NCBI GenBank assembly: GCA_018336015.1
Contig: JAGXQZ010000075.1
Span: 1-64,000, forward strand
Direction: 5' to 3'
From: Algoriphagus sp.
GTDB lineage: Bacteria > Bacteroidota > Bacteroidia > Cytophagales > Cyclobacteriaceae
DNA: 64,000 nucleotides
In this document: piece by piece, positions 18,752-27,868 of the stretch
Layout: every line of letters begins with the position of its first letter
How positions within the stretch are numbered: the first letter of the stretch is position 1
Position numbers and translations under genes: made by a program
Notes under the pieces: model-generated
Told to the model about the DNA's origin: nothing
Databases searched by the model: none
Seen by the model: only the letters and a program-made list of their open reading frames with translations

Positions 18752-18854
18752 TAGAAAAATTAATGTTTGTTAATAAGCTCAATCTTTTGGATCAATCGCG
18801 TCCATTCGCATGTTTTTGGCTTTCAAAGTTAGGTTTAATTCTTAATTTCAGGCC

Positions 18855-19820
18855 ATGATTTGGGCATATCCTGACCTCAAACTTACCCTTCTGTTTGCAG
18901 GAATTTTCCTCCTGCTCTACTTGCTTTACATCACTCGCTTTTGGGCCATCAACCGTAAGCTGAAGGTGGAGAAGCAACGCCTGTTTACCAAACTGATCGT
19001 CAGAACAAGCTATTTTATCCTGTTCCTGATTGCCTTTGCAGGACCCTCGATAGGAAACTCTTTTAAGGAAGTAAAGGAAGAAGGTAAAGATATCTTTATC
19101 GCAATTGATCTGTCTCAATCTATGGTAGCCACAGACATTGCGCCAAATCGCCTGAAAAGGATTCAATTTGAACTCAAAGAATTGCTCAAATCCTTTCCTT
19201 CTGATCGTATCGGATTAATCATTTTTTCCACAGAAGCCTTTCTTCAGTTGCCTCTCACCTACGATCAGGCGGTAGCCAACTTGTATATCGACGGTCTCAA
19301 CATTGGATTAGTTCCCAACCTAGGTACAGACCTCAACACTCCTCTGAAAATGGCATTGGAACGGTTTCAAAATGATCAAAGCCAAGAGCTCAAGTCGAGA
19401 TCAATTGTCCTGATTTCGGATGGAGAACATTTTGGAGATGATCTGGACGGTATTGCAGGCGACCTGATAGAAAATGGAATCAAGGTCTTTTCCATAGGTA
19501 TCGGTACGGATGAAGGAGGCCAAATGCCTAGAGGTAACGGAATGGTTCTCGATCCTCAGACCGGCAAGCCTGCCTTGACCAAACTCAACCGGGACCCTCT
19601 CCAATACATTGCCAATGAGACCGGCGGCCAGTATTTTGAGATATCCGACCAAACCCAAGAAATGGGAGGCTTAATTTCCGCCATTGAGAATCTGGAAGGC
19701 GGCGTCTCCAATACCCGAATAGTAGAAGCAAGTTCTAACAAATACTTCTACTTCCTCTTGGCAGCCTTGGGCTTGGCCCTCTTGGACATGATTCTTCCCA
19801 TCAAAACCATCAAACTCTGA
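18855..19820 (+). CDS. VWA-domain membrane protein, BatA/BatB type
   Basis: The 321-residue protein has two N-terminal membrane helices (residues about 8-27 and 50-70) and a final helix at about 300-318. In between is a von Willebrand A domain with an intact metal site: DLSQS for DxSxS, the threonine in LGTDLNTPL and the SDGEHFGDD loop. It belongs to the Bat aerotolerance set. It starts the three-gene operon with two TPR proteins. The usual MoxR, DUF58, second VWA and BatD genes are not here, so this is an incomplete Bat cluster. The function (stress tolerance or envelope assembly) is inferred from family only. Confidence 0.9.
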   Translation: MIWAYPDLKLTLLFAGIFLLLYLLYITRFWAINRKLKVEKQRLFTKLIVRTSYFILFLIAFAGPSIGNSFKEVKEEGKDIFIAIDLSQSMVATDIAPNRLKRIQFELKELLKSFPSDRIGLIIFSTEAFLQLPLTYDQAVANLYIDGLNIGLVPNLGTDLNTPLKMALERFQNDQSQELKSRSIVLISDGEHFGDDLDGIAGDLIENGIKVFSIGIGTDEGGQMPRGNGMVLDPQTGKPALTKLNRDPLQYIANETGGQYFEISDQTQEMGGLISAIENLEGGVSNTRIVEASSNKYFYFLLAALGLALLDMILPIKTIKL

Positions 19821-20464
19821 TGAGCTGGAGTAAGGTAATCGTCGCGACGCTACTATTGATCCCATCTTCTTGGACAAAGGTAAGCCGCTTGAATGAAGCC
19901 ATCGAAAAGGCAGAAAAAAGCTACGCAGAAGCCCGTTATGAAGACGCTGTAAAGGATCACCAGTTACTTGTGGATGAATTCCAGTACAGTTCATTTGCTT
20001 TGGATTTTGACTTGGGACTAAGTCATCATTATGCCACTCAGGTGGACGAGGCCTTGACCTTTTATGATCTGGCAACCCAAAATCCGGATAAAGTTTTAGC
20101 TTCTTTCGCATACAATCAGGCCGGAGTTATTTTGGGGTACAAGAAGGAGTACCAAGCAGCTTTGAGTAAATTTCAATCTGCCCTCATTCAAGATCCGCTC
20201 AACGAACAGGCTAGATACAATTACGAGCTGTTGGCCAGATGGCTGAAAAGAGATGAAGAACGCAAGCAACAGGAACAGAACAAGCCCGAGCCTTCAGAGT
20301 TTGCTAAAAGAAAAAAGGCAGAAGCTGACCGTTTGGTAGAACAATTCCGTTTTAAAAATGCGTTGAATCTGTTGGAAGAAGCCTTGGCACAAGATTCCAC
20401 CGTGGCAGCTTATCAGGATTTTATGACCACCCTAAAAGAAGTTGTAGAAATCGATGAAAATTAA
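19820..20464 (+). CDS. TPR protein, BatC-like
   Basis: This 214-residue protein has a hydrophobic N-terminus (VIVATLLLIPS) and tetratricopeptide repeats at about 28-150 (AEKSYAEARYEDAVK, SFAYNQAGVILGYKKEYQAALSKFQSALIQDP). A charged helical segment and a last TPR-like pair follow (NALNLLEEALAQD). The ATG overlaps the VWA stop by one base (TGATG), so translation is coupled. It is probably a periplasmic or membrane-tethered scaffold partner for the VWA protein. Confidence 0.85.
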   Translation: MSWSKVIVATLLLIPSSWTKVSRLNEAIEKAEKSYAEARYEDAVKDHQLLVDEFQYSSFALDFDLGLSHHYATQVDEALTFYDLATQNPDKVLASFAYNQAGVILGYKKEYQAALSKFQSALIQDPLNEQARYNYELLARWLKRDEERKQQEQNKPEPSEFAKRKKAEADRLVEQFRFKNALNLLEEALAQDSTVAAYQDFMTTLKEVVEIDEN

Positions 20465-21062
20465 ATTGACTGGTCTTCTTTTGGCTTTTTCCTTCTTTCT
20501 TGCTTGGGAAGGAATGGCTCAAACCGCAGGTGATTACTTTAACCGTGCCGCGAGGTCTTATGTGAAGACTGAAAAAGAACAAGCACTGAAAGAGGTAAAT
20601 GATGGCTTGAGTAAATTTCCCAATGATGCCAAACTGAAAGCTCTCAAGGAAAAGCTGGAAAAAGAACAAGAGCAAGAACAACAGCAAAATCCTCAGGATC
20701 AGCAGCAGCAAAACCAGCAAAATCAGGATCAAAAAAGCGAAGGAGAACAGGGAGAGTCCAAGTCTGATCAAAAAGACGGAGAGCAAACCAACGAGGACAA
20801 AGCCAAGGAAGGTCAAAAAGGTGAAAATCCATCCCAAAAAAGTGAGGAAGCCGGCCAAAACGCCAACGATCAAATGGACGCTAACTTAGCCGACCGACAG
20901 AAAAAGCTCGAAGAGATGCGGGAAAAGCTGAAGTCCATGAACCTCACTCCAGAACAGGCTGCTCAAATCTTGGAATCCATGAATTCCGCAGAGCTTAGAT
21001 ACATTCAAGAAAATAAGAAAAAACCAACCCAAAGACCAAAGAAGGGATTGCCGGATTGGTAA
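20454..21062 (+). CDS. Secreted low-complexity Q/E/K-rich protein of the Bat operon
   Basis: The 202-residue protein overlaps the previous gene by 11 bp. A signal peptide ends in EGMAQ, a single TPR-like motif follows (AARSYVKTEKEQALKEVNDGLSK), then about 90 residues dominated by Gln, Glu, Lys and Asp, and finally a helical pair (ADRQKKLEEMREKLKSMN, EQAAQILESMNSAELRYIQ). The last block is typical of the C-terminus of BatC proteins, so the BatC role may be split between this gene and the preceding one. Confidence 0.8.
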   Translation: MKIKLTGLLLAFSFFLAWEGMAQTAGDYFNRAARSYVKTEKEQALKEVNDGLSKFPNDAKLKALKEKLEKEQEQEQQQNPQDQQQQNQQNQDQKSEGEQGESKSDQKDGEQTNEDKAKEGQKGENPSQKSEEAGQNANDQMDANLADRQKKLEEMREKLKSMNLTPEQAAQILESMNSAELRYIQENKKKPTQRPKKGLPDW

Positions 21063-21070
21063 TAAGCTGG

Positions 21071-21126
21071 AAGACCGAAGACGGTAGACCGAAGTTACTT
21101 CCGTCTTCGGTCTTCGGTCTTTTATC
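21071..21126. repeat. Inverted heptamer array forming a terminator-like hairpin
   Basis: The array reads in exact 7-base units: AAGACCG AAGACGG TAGACCG AAGTTAC TTCCGTC TTCGGTC TTCGGTC TTTTATC. The first half is the inverse of the second. The stem 21071-21084 pairs with 21101-21114 over 14 bp. The T-rich end on the plus strand makes it a good terminator for the Bat operon. Confidence 0.8.
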
Positions 21127-21150
21127 TTTAAACTAAACCCAAATACTAAC

Positions 21151-22332
21151 ATGATCAAAGAAGTATACATCGTCTCCGCGGTGAGGACACCACTCGGAAG
21201 TTTTGGCGGAAAATTAGCTGGCATGACAGCCATCGAACTTGGAAGCATCGCCATCAAAGGTGCATTGGCCAAATCTGGCGTTGCCTCAGAAGCTGTCAAT
21301 GAAGTGTTTATGGGCAATGTAATTTCAGCTAATCTCGGTCAGGCACCTGCACGTCAGGCAGCCATCGGAGCCGGAGTCGGATATCATGTGCCCTGCACCA
21401 CGGTCAATAAGGTATGCGCCTCCGGAATGAAAGCTGTCATGCTTGCCGCCCAATCCATCATGCTAGGAATCAATGAGGTGGTAGTGGCTGGTGGCATGGA
21501 AAGTATGTCCAATGTGCCTTATTATGTCCCAAAAGCAAGATTTGGATACAAATATGGCAATGCAGAACTAGTCGATGGATTGGTAAAGGACGGACTTTTC
21601 GAAGTGTACTATAAGTTCCCAATGGGCAACTGTGCTGAGAATACTGCCAAAGAAATGAACATCACCCGTGAGCAGCAAGATGCCTATGCCATCCAATCTT
21701 ACCAAAGATCTGCGGCAGCTTGGGAGGCAGGTATGTTTAAGGATGAAATTGTGCCGGTGGAAATGCTTGGAAGAAAAGGGGAAACTATCCTAATGGAAGA
21801 AGACGAAGAATTCCGAAACGTGATGTTTGACAAAATCCCTTCCCTCAAGCCGGTTTTCGACAAAAATGGAACGGTTACCGCTGCCAATGCGTCCACCATG
21901 AATGACGGAGCTTCGGCTTTGGTCTTGGTCAGCAAAGAAAAAGCAGAGGAACTTGGCTTGAAGCCTTTGGCTAAAATCAGAGGCTTTGCAGACGCTGCCA
22001 CCGATCCGCTTTGGTTCACCACGGCACCTGCTTTGGCCATTCCAAAAGCTCTAAAGCATGCAGGGATATCAGCTGAAGAGGTTTCTTACTACGAAATCAA
22101 CGAAGCTTTTGCAGCGGTGGCAATTGCCAATCAGCGAGAATTGCATTTGGACAATGATCGACTCAACGTATTTGGAGGGGCAGTTTCCTTAGGTCATCCA
22201 CTGGGTGCTTCCGGTGCCAGAATCATTACCACCCTCACCTCAGTACTTCACAAAAAATCCGGTGAGATCGGCGTCGCTGGCATCTGCAACGGCGGTGGCG
22301 GTGCTTCAGCGATCGTGATTGAGAAAATGTAA
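21151..22332 (+). CDS. Acetyl-CoA C-acetyltransferase (thiolase)
   Basis: The 393-residue cytosolic enzyme has the full catalytic triad: Cys89 in NKVCASGMK, His349 in GHPLGASGAR and Cys379 in CNGGGGAS. The length is exactly typical. It condenses two acetyl-CoA to acetoacetyl-CoA or runs in reverse in fatty-acid and amino-acid breakdown. It stands alone between two hairpins and may feed the HMG-CoA lyase product acetoacetate, encoded 12 kb away, but that link is only inferred. Confidence 0.96.
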   Translation: MIKEVYIVSAVRTPLGSFGGKLAGMTAIELGSIAIKGALAKSGVASEAVNEVFMGNVISANLGQAPARQAAIGAGVGYHVPCTTVNKVCASGMKAVMLAAQSIMLGINEVVVAGGMESMSNVPYYVPKARFGYKYGNAELVDGLVKDGLFEVYYKFPMGNCAENTAKEMNITREQQDAYAIQSYQRSAAAWEAGMFKDEIVPVEMLGRKGETILMEEDEEFRNVMFDKIPSLKPVFDKNGTVTAANASTMNDGASALVLVSKEKAEELGLKPLAKIRGFADAATDPLWFTTAPALAIPKALKHAGISAEEVSYYEINEAFAAVAIANQRELHLDNDRLNVFGGAVSLGHPLGASGARIITTLTSVLHKKSGEIGVAGICNGGGGASAIVIEKM

Positions 22333-22358
22333 TTCCTAAAATTCCCCCTTTAACATCA

Positions 22359-22391
22359 AAAAGCCCCGAATTTCGAAGATTCGGGGCTTTT
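22359..22391. terminator. Bidirectional terminator
   Basis: A 13-bp stem (AAAAGCCCCGAAT / ATTCGGGGCTTTT) with a 7-nt loop lies between the convergent thiolase and ApbE genes. Confidence 0.92.
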
Positions 22392-22415
22392 GTTGTTTAA
22401 TCCTTTTCAAATCAA

Positions 22416-23450
22416 TTACTGCGAGGAATCGCTTTGCTCCACTTTCGGGAAACCCGAAGTGAACTCCATTTGCAATTTCCCCTGACCTCCGATGACAAAC
22501 ATGGCCTCCACTCCCGGGAGTTTTTCCGCCAATTCTTTGGCCTTTTCAGGTCCCATTGCCATAAAAGCTGTGGCCAAAGCATCTGCCTCGGTAGCTGAAT
22601 TTGCCAAGACTGAAACGGATACCATGGAGTGACTCACCGGAAAACCAGTCAACGGATCCACGATATGTGCCCGTCGATTTCCCTGCTCGTCCATGTAAAA
22701 TTTGCGGTAATTACCTGAGCTGCTGATCCCTCTCCCATCCAATTCAACCTTGGCCAGCATCGAACTTCCTATGCCCAATTCAACCTGTGCCGGATCCTCA
22801 ATTCCAATGGTCCAAGTCGTTCCTCGGGGATTTTTACCTTTTGCTTTCATCTCCCCTCCTATTTCCACCATGTAATTTTCAATACCAGCTAAATTCAACA
22901 CTTCGGTCAGCTTATCGATGGCATAGCCTTCTCCTATTCCCGTGATGTCGAGTTTGACACCTTCCTCAGCTGCTACGTAGCCTGAGTCCAAACGAATGAT
23001 CTTGGATTCAAATCCAATCAGTCTTTTCAATTCCGCCACTTTTAAAGAATCCATCGATTCTCTGGCCTCAAAAGAAAATCCCCAAGCTTTCAATAGTGGG
23101 AAAAGGGTAGGTTCAAAAAAACCATTACTCAGTTGATGGTATTTCATCGAAGAGTCCATCATATCCCGAAAAGTAAAAGAAGGATTGATCAGCTTTCCGG
23201 TATTGTTAAAACTCGACACCTCTGATTCTTGGATGTAGGAGTTGGAAGCGCTGTTGATGATAGCAAAAACCGAATCAAACTTAGGTTGAAAATCCAGTTT
23301 TAAATTACCCACCTGAATCCGGTAATAGGTACCAAAGATTTCTCCTTCATACGTTTTGAATTCCTGTTGCTTTTCCTGTGCGCAGGAAAAAAAGATCAAT
23401 AGTCCGGCAAAGGGTAAAATTCGGGAGAGTAGCATATTTTTGACTTGCAT
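22416..23450 (-). CDS. apbE: FAD:protein FMN transferase
   Basis: The 344-residue lipoprotein (signal ending LLIFFSC) may start at the ATG at 23450 or at the one five codons in (23435). ApbE features are GTYYRIQVG near the start, LDITGIGEGYAIDKL, MVEIGGEMKAKG for flavin and the metal-binding HIVDPLTGFPVSHSMVSVSV plus ATEADALATAFMAMG. It attaches FMN to threonine in flavoproteins such as Na+-NQR or RNF subunits outside the cytoplasmic membrane. Its target genes are not in this window. Confidence 0.95.
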   Translation of the reverse strand: MQVKNMLLSRILPFAGLLIFFSCAQEKQQEFKTYEGEIFGTYYRIQVGNLKLDFQPKFDSVFAIINSASNSYIQESEVSSFNNTGKLINPSFTFRDMMDSSMKYHQLSNGFFEPTLFPLLKAWGFSFEARESMDSLKVAELKRLIGFESKIIRLDSGYVAAEEGVKLDITGIGEGYAIDKLTEVLNLAGIENYMVEIGGEMKAKGKNPRGTTWTIGIEDPAQVELGIGSSMLAKVELDGRGISSSGNYRKFYMDEQGNRRAHIVDPLTGFPVSHSMVSVSVLANSATEADALATAFMAMGPEKAKELAEKLPGVEAMFVIGGQGKLQMEFTSGFPKVEQSDSSQ

Positions 23451-23489
23451 TTAGAGTCTGAAATTGGAAGCGTCCAGTTAAATTTTGGC

Positions 23490-23497
23490 CAAAAATA
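23490..23497 (-). promoter_or_regulatory. apbE promoter -7 element
   Basis: On the minus strand this reads TATTTTTG, an exact match to the Bacteroidota -7 consensus TAnnTTTG, about 40 bp before the apbE start. No TTG at ideal -33 spacing is seen. Confidence 0.5.
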
Positions 23498-23551
23498 GTC
23501 AAATTGCCTTCCTCGGACGTTAATTTTCCGTAATCTTCCCGCATTCACCCC

Positions 23552-24691
23552 ATGGTAATTCCTTCAATTCCATTTTTGAATTCCATCACAGGAAAAATCA
23601 AAGCTGTTCCAGTCTTTACCTTAATAGCCCTGTATTTGGTTTCTGTTCCAAATTCTTTTGGCCAAGACACCGTCCGCACCTATTACGATGAACAATCCCT
23701 TCAAATCAAGGAAGTGCTTACCAAAATCAATGGTAAGGCTGAAGGTCCTGTTTGGCTTTACGATCCAACAGGAAAGTTGATACTGATCGGACATTTGAAA
23801 AATGACAAACGAGATGGTGCTTTTTATGATCTGGATCCTGATTCTGGAGATACCTTGAGAATCATTCATTTCAGGGAAAATCTCAGAGAAGGAAAAGCCC
23901 TCAGCTTTCATCCTGGTGGGCAGCTCAGTCAAGAATCCACTTTTGTAAACAATCAACTGGAGGGCGAAGTCATTTCCTATTTTCCTGATGGAAAGATTCA
24001 GGACAAAACCACATTCAAAGGCAATAAACCTGACGGCACATCAACCTCTTTTTTCCCCAATGGAAATCCAAAGTCGAAAACCCAATTTCTGGCAGGACAA
24101 TACCACGGTGTCTCTGAGGAATACGACGAATCCGGAAATCTTTTATCCAAAATCACCTATTCAAAAGGCATTCTTAATGGACCTGAGGTGACCTATTATC
24201 CTGATGGTCAACTGAAATCCCAGCGACAGTTCATCAATGGCGCTTTGGATGGAACTTATGTATTGAATTATCCGGACGGTAAACCAGAGCGTCGAGGCAC
24301 CTACAAAAAAGGAAGTCCGGAAGGAGAAATGATCGAATACTTTCCCAATGGAACGATCCGAATGAAGGCAGTTTATGCGAAAGGTATCCCGATTCAGCCT
24401 ATCCTTTACTTTCATGAAAATGAATCGCTCAGGCTTAGGATGACCATGGATGCTCAGGGTGAAAAAATCAAAGAGGAAAGCTTCTATCCCTCTGGGAAAC
24501 CCTTTTCCACCGTCTTTTTCAAAATGGGAATAGAAGAAGGAGAAGTGAAAATTTTTCATGAAAACGGAAATATTCAAGAAATCAGAAATTACACCAAAGG
24601 AAGGCTGAATGGCGAGCGCAAACTTTTTGATGAAAAAGGAGAATTGATCCGTATGGAAGTATATGAATTCGGAAATAAAATCAATAAATAA
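23552..24691 (+). CDS. Secreted MORN-repeat protein (YwqK-like)
   Basis: The 379-residue protein has an N-terminal hydrophobic signal (VFTLIALYLVSV, cleavage near FGQ), followed by about eleven 23-25-residue MORN_2 repeats of the type GxxxxYYPDGxxKxxxxFxxG across residues 60-375. Databases often call this family a toxin-antitoxin YwqK antitoxin, but nothing here supports such a role. It is more likely a structural or binding repeat protein of the envelope. It stands alone, divergent from apbE. Confidence 0.85.
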   Translation: MVIPSIPFLNSITGKIKAVPVFTLIALYLVSVPNSFGQDTVRTYYDEQSLQIKEVLTKINGKAEGPVWLYDPTGKLILIGHLKNDKRDGAFYDLDPDSGDTLRIIHFRENLREGKALSFHPGGQLSQESTFVNNQLEGEVISYFPDGKIQDKTTFKGNKPDGTSTSFFPNGNPKSKTQFLAGQYHGVSEEYDESGNLLSKITYSKGILNGPEVTYYPDGQLKSQRQFINGALDGTYVLNYPDGKPERRGTYKKGSPEGEMIEYFPNGTIRMKAVYAKGIPIQPILYFHENESLRLRMTMDAQGEKIKEESFYPSGKPFSTVFFKMGIEEGEVKIFHENGNIQEIRNYTKGRLNGERKLFDEKGELIRMEVYEFGNKINK

Positions 24692-24725
24692 GCCACAAGG
24701 CTAAGCATAGGGAAATAGGTTTTTC

Positions 24726-24733
24726 TATTTTTG
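24726..24733 (+). promoter_or_regulatory. purC promoter -7 element
   Basis: TATTTTTG is an exact TAnnTTTG match 17 bp upstream of the purC ATG, which implies a very short leader. No clear -33 TTG was found. Confidence 0.5.
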
Positions 24734-24749
24734 CCCAAACGAATTTCAA

Positions 24750-25691
24750 ATGAGCAACGCCATCAAAGAAACCCACTTTACATTTCCTGAACAGGTGGGT
24801 TTTTACAAAGGAAAAGTAAGAGACGTTTATATTTTTGAAGATCAGCTAGTCGTAGTTGCATCGGATAGAATTTCCGCATTTGACGTGGTTCTTCCCCGCC
24901 CCATACCTTTCAAAGGACAAGTGCTCAATCAGATCGCTGCAAGTTTCCTAAAAGCCACTTCTTCTATCGTACCCAACTGGGTGACAGCAACCCCTGACCC
25001 CAATGTGACTATCGGAAAGAGATGTGAGCCATTCAAGGTGGAGATGGTCATTCGTGGCTACCTAGCCGGACATGCTGCAAGAGAATACAAAGCCGGCAAA
25101 AGAGTGCTTTGCGGTGTTACCATGCCAGAAGGGATGAGAGAAAATGATCCTTTCCCTGAGCCAATAATCACACCTACTACCAAAGCATCCGAAGGACACG
25201 ATGAAGATATCTCAAGAGAAGATATTCTTGCGAAAGGCATCGTCAGCGAGGCTGATTATGTGATTTTGGAAAAATACACCCGAGCGCTCTTCAAAAAAGG
25301 TCAGGAAATGGCCCGTGAAATGGGATTGATTCTCGTAGATACCAAATACGAGTTTGGAAAATATGGTGACGAAATCCTTTTGATCGATGAGATCCATACG
25401 CCGGACTCCTCAAGATATTTTTATGCAGATGGCTATGAAGAAAACCAGGAAAAAGGTTTGCCGCAGAAACAGCTTTCCAAAGAATTTGTAAGGCAATGGT
25501 TGATAGCCAATGGATTTCAGGGTAAAGAAGGTCAAAGCGTACCGGAAATGACCGATGAAATTGTGGAAAGCATCTCCGATCGCTATATTGAGCTTTATGA
25601 AAACATCACCGGAGAAAAGTTCATCAAAGCTGAAACCGGCGCAATTGAATCTCGAATCGAAAAATCAATCCTCGCATATTTAACCAAGTAA
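24750..25691 (+). CDS. purC: Phosphoribosylaminoimidazole-succinocarboxamide synthase
   Basis: This 313-residue purine-pathway enzyme joins CAIR and aspartate with ATP to give SAICAR. Its blocks include [25 protein letters not shown] split at the usual place ([15 protein letters not shown]), [16 protein letters not shown] and [20 protein letters not shown] with TPDSSR. The length matches the longer bacterial type rather than the 240-residue form. It is followed within 16 bp by the STAS gene and probably shares a transcript. Confidence 0.97.
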   Translation: MSNAIKETHFTFPEQVGFYKGKVRDVYIFEDQLVVVASDRISAFDVVLPRPIPFKGQVLNQIAASFLKATSSIVPNWVTATPDPNVTIGKRCEPFKVEMVIRGYLAGHAAREYKAGKRVLCGVTMPEGMRENDPFPEPIITPTTKASEGHDEDISREDILAKGIVSEADYVILEKYTRALFKKGQEMAREMGLILVDTKYEFGKYGDEILLIDEIHTPDSSRYFYADGYEENQEKGLPQKQLSKEFVRQWLIANGFQGKEGQSVPEMTDEIVESISDRYIELYENITGEKFIKAETGAIESRIEKSILAYLTK

Positions 25692-25706
25692 TCCAACTAA
25701 GCTACC

Positions 25707-26084
25707 ATGAAATACACAATCGATAAAAAAGAGCAATACGTAGTTTTCTCACCGATGGAAGAGAAAATCGACTCTTTATTAGCACCCAAATTAAAATCAG
25801 AACTATTGACCATCCACGCTGAAGGATACGCCAACATCGTTTTGGACATGAGTTCTGTGAAATACGTAGATTCCAGTGGACTAAGCGCACTGCTGGTAGG
25901 TGACAGAGAATTTGGAAGAAACGGCGGGATCTTTTTGATCTCAGGAGTGCAGGAGCATGTCATGAAGCTGTTGAAAATCTCCATGCTGGATAAAAAGCTA
26001 AAACTCGTAAACAGCCTGGAAGAGGCAGGTGAGGCTGTTTTCATGCATGAAATCGACGGAGGCGAAGACGAGGAGGAAGCTTGA
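25707..26084 (+). CDS. STAS-domain protein (anti-sigma factor antagonist type)
   Basis: The 125-residue protein has the STAS core NIVLDMSSVKYVDSSGLSAL, where the serine pair in VDSSGL is the normal phosphorylation site of SpoIIAA-like proteins. It ends in an acidic tail (GGEDEEEA). No anti-sigma kinase or SpoIIE phosphatase gene is adjacent, so its partner is elsewhere. Its stop codon overlaps the TTG start of the RNase Z gene. Confidence 0.9.
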   Translation: MKYTIDKKEQYVVFSPMEEKIDSLLAPKLKSELLTIHAEGYANIVLDMSSVKYVDSSGLSALLVGDREFGRNGGIFLISGVQEHVMKLLKISMLDKKLKLVNSLEEAGEAVFMHEIDGGEDEEEA

Positions 26085-27013
26085 TCCCCGAGTTTGAAGT
26101 CACCATCTTAGGAAATACCTCTTCCATCCCTGTACATGGAAGAAATCACACTGCCCAAGTCATCAGATTTGGGCAGGAGTGTTTATTACTGGACTGTGGC
26201 GAGGGCACGCAGATTCAAATGCGGAAATTCAAGATTAAGTCTTCACGGATTTCGCATATTTTTATTTCCCACCTGCATGGAGACCATTACTTGGGACTGA
26301 TTGGTTTGCTTTCCAGCTACCATCTTTCCAAGCGAACACAGCCTTTGAAAATCTTTGGTCCTCAGGGTTTGGATGAGATCATTACCTCACATTTCCGATG
26401 GAGCAATACCCGATTGGCTTATCCATTGGAATTTATTCAAACTCATGACGATGGATTAAATCTATTGCTTGATCATCCCCGGTTTTCGGTTTACAGCTTT
26501 CCGTTGAGCCATCGGATTCCGACCACTGGCTTTTTGATCAAAGAAAAACAAGGTCTCAGAAGCCTGATTAAAGAAAAACTACAGGAAAATAAAATCCCGC
26601 TTCAAGCCATTCACGAAATCCGAAGTGGAAGGGATTTTACCGATGAACTCGGAAATGTTTTTCGAGTAGATGAATATGCTCACCCTTTGCCACCCCTGCG
26701 TAGCTATGCTTTTTGCTCAGACACGAAATTTGAACCCACACTTAGGACCTTTCTCCGAGGAGTAGATTTACTGTATCACGAATCCACTTTCATGGAATCA
26801 GATGCCCAACGAGCGGCAGACACCTTTCACTGTACAGCCAAGCAAGCAGCAGAAATTGCAAAAATAAGTGAGGTGAAAAACTTGTTGTTGGGGCATTTCT
26901 CATCCCGATATGTAGATTTAACCGAAATGTTGGCAGAGGCTCAAACAGTTTTCACCAATTCAACCTTAAGCGAAGAAGGCAAAACCTACCCCATCCTTTC
27001 TCATCATGAATGA
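26081..27013 (+). CDS. rnz: Ribonuclease Z, TTG start
   Basis: The 310-residue tRNA 3-prime processing endonuclease of the metallo-beta-lactamase fold starts with TTG. No ATG precedes it in frame after the upstream TGA at 26048, and the next ATG would remove the conserved N-terminus (VTILGNTSSIPVHGRN). The metal motif HLHGDH is at 64-69, followed by LLDCGEGTQIQ at 36-46, the SDTKFEP block and the late HES and GHFSSRY motifs. The TTGA overlap with the STAS stop implies coupled translation at modest level. It overlaps the next gene by 8 nt. Confidence 0.95.
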   Translation: MIPEFEVTILGNTSSIPVHGRNHTAQVIRFGQECLLLDCGEGTQIQMRKFKIKSSRISHIFISHLHGDHYLGLIGLLSSYHLSKRTQPLKIFGPQGLDEIITSHFRWSNTRLAYPLEFIQTHDDGLNLLLDHPRFSVYSFPLSHRIPTTGFLIKEKQGLRSLIKEKLQENKIPLQAIHEIRSGRDFTDELGNVFRVDEYAHPLPPLRSYAFCSDTKFEPTLRTFLRGVDLLYHESTFMESDAQRAADTFHCTAKQAAEIAKISEVKNLLLGHFSSRYVDLTEMLAEAQTVFTNSTLSEEGKTYPILSHHE

Positions 27014-27797
27014 AATTCAACACAGCCGCAAAACCAACCTATTTATCATCCTTGGATCTATATTTCTGACCAATGCGATCTTGGCTGAAATCATTGGGGT
27101 GAAAATCTTTTCAGCCGAGAAAACATTGGGTTTTGAGCCAGTCAACTGGACTTTCTTTGGAGAATATGTCTTGGACTTCAACCTGACAGCAGGTGCGGTG
27201 ATTTGGCCGATTGTCTTCATTACCACAGATATCATTAATGAGTATTTTGGAAAAAAAGGAGTTCGGAAAATCAGTTTCATCACGGCAGGCTTGATCACTT
27301 ATGTATTCCTTACCATCAGTTTAGTGACCGTTTTGGTACCAGCTGATTTTTGGTTAGATGTCAATTCTCAGATGCCTGATGGCTCCAGTTTCAATATCGA
27401 TTATGCCTTTAATACGATTTTCAGACAGGGCTTGGGGATCATTTTAGGATCACTTACTGCTTTTTTGCTGGGTCAACTAATCGACGTGTTTGTATTCCAA
27501 AAACTTAGAGCTGTCACCGGACCCAAGATGATTTGGCTGCGAGCAACAGGTTCTACCCTAGTCTCTCAGTTTATTGATTCTTTTGTCGTGTTAGGGATTG
27601 CCTTCTACTTGTTTGGCAATTGGAGTATCAGCCAGATTGTGGCGGTAGGCCTGATCAATTATGTGTACAAATTCTCTGTGGCAGTCCTACTTACTCCTGT
27701 TTTGTATGTGGCTCACGGAGTGATTGACCGATATTTGGGAAAAGATCTTGCCGAAAAAATGGCCAAGGAGGCTTCGGCTGATCGGTCGTTTTTGTAA
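27006..27797 (+). CDS. Queuosine precursor transporter (YhhQ/VUT family)
   Basis: The 263-residue inner-membrane protein has about six helices. Family blocks are AEIIGVKIF at the first helix, GAVIWPIVFITTDIINEYFGKKGVRK split over helix 2, ATGSTLVSQFIDSFVVLGIAF and NYVYKFSVAVLLTPVLY. It imports preQ0 or preQ1 for queuosine in tRNA. It overlaps the RNase Z gene by 8 nt, linking tRNA 3-prime maturation and tRNA modification in one operon. Confidence 0.93.
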   Translation: MNEIQHSRKTNLFIILGSIFLTNAILAEIIGVKIFSAEKTLGFEPVNWTFFGEYVLDFNLTAGAVIWPIVFITTDIINEYFGKKGVRKISFITAGLITYVFLTISLVTVLVPADFWLDVNSQMPDGSSFNIDYAFNTIFRQGLGIILGSLTAFLLGQLIDVFVFQKLRAVTGPKMIWLRATGSTLVSQFIDSFVVLGIAFYLFGNWSISQIVAVGLINYVYKFSVAVLLTPVLYVAHGVIDRYLGKDLAEKMAKEASADRSFL

Positions 27798-27868
27798 AAG
27801 AATTGTGAAATTTTTATTGAGATTTTTTATAAATTACTCTTATTCAGATAATTAAATCAGCAAAACCA

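Noticed and set aside
23552-24691. Antitoxin of a toxin-antitoxin system, as the YwqK name suggests
   Set aside because: The protein is secreted and made of MORN repeats, and no toxin gene is adjacent.
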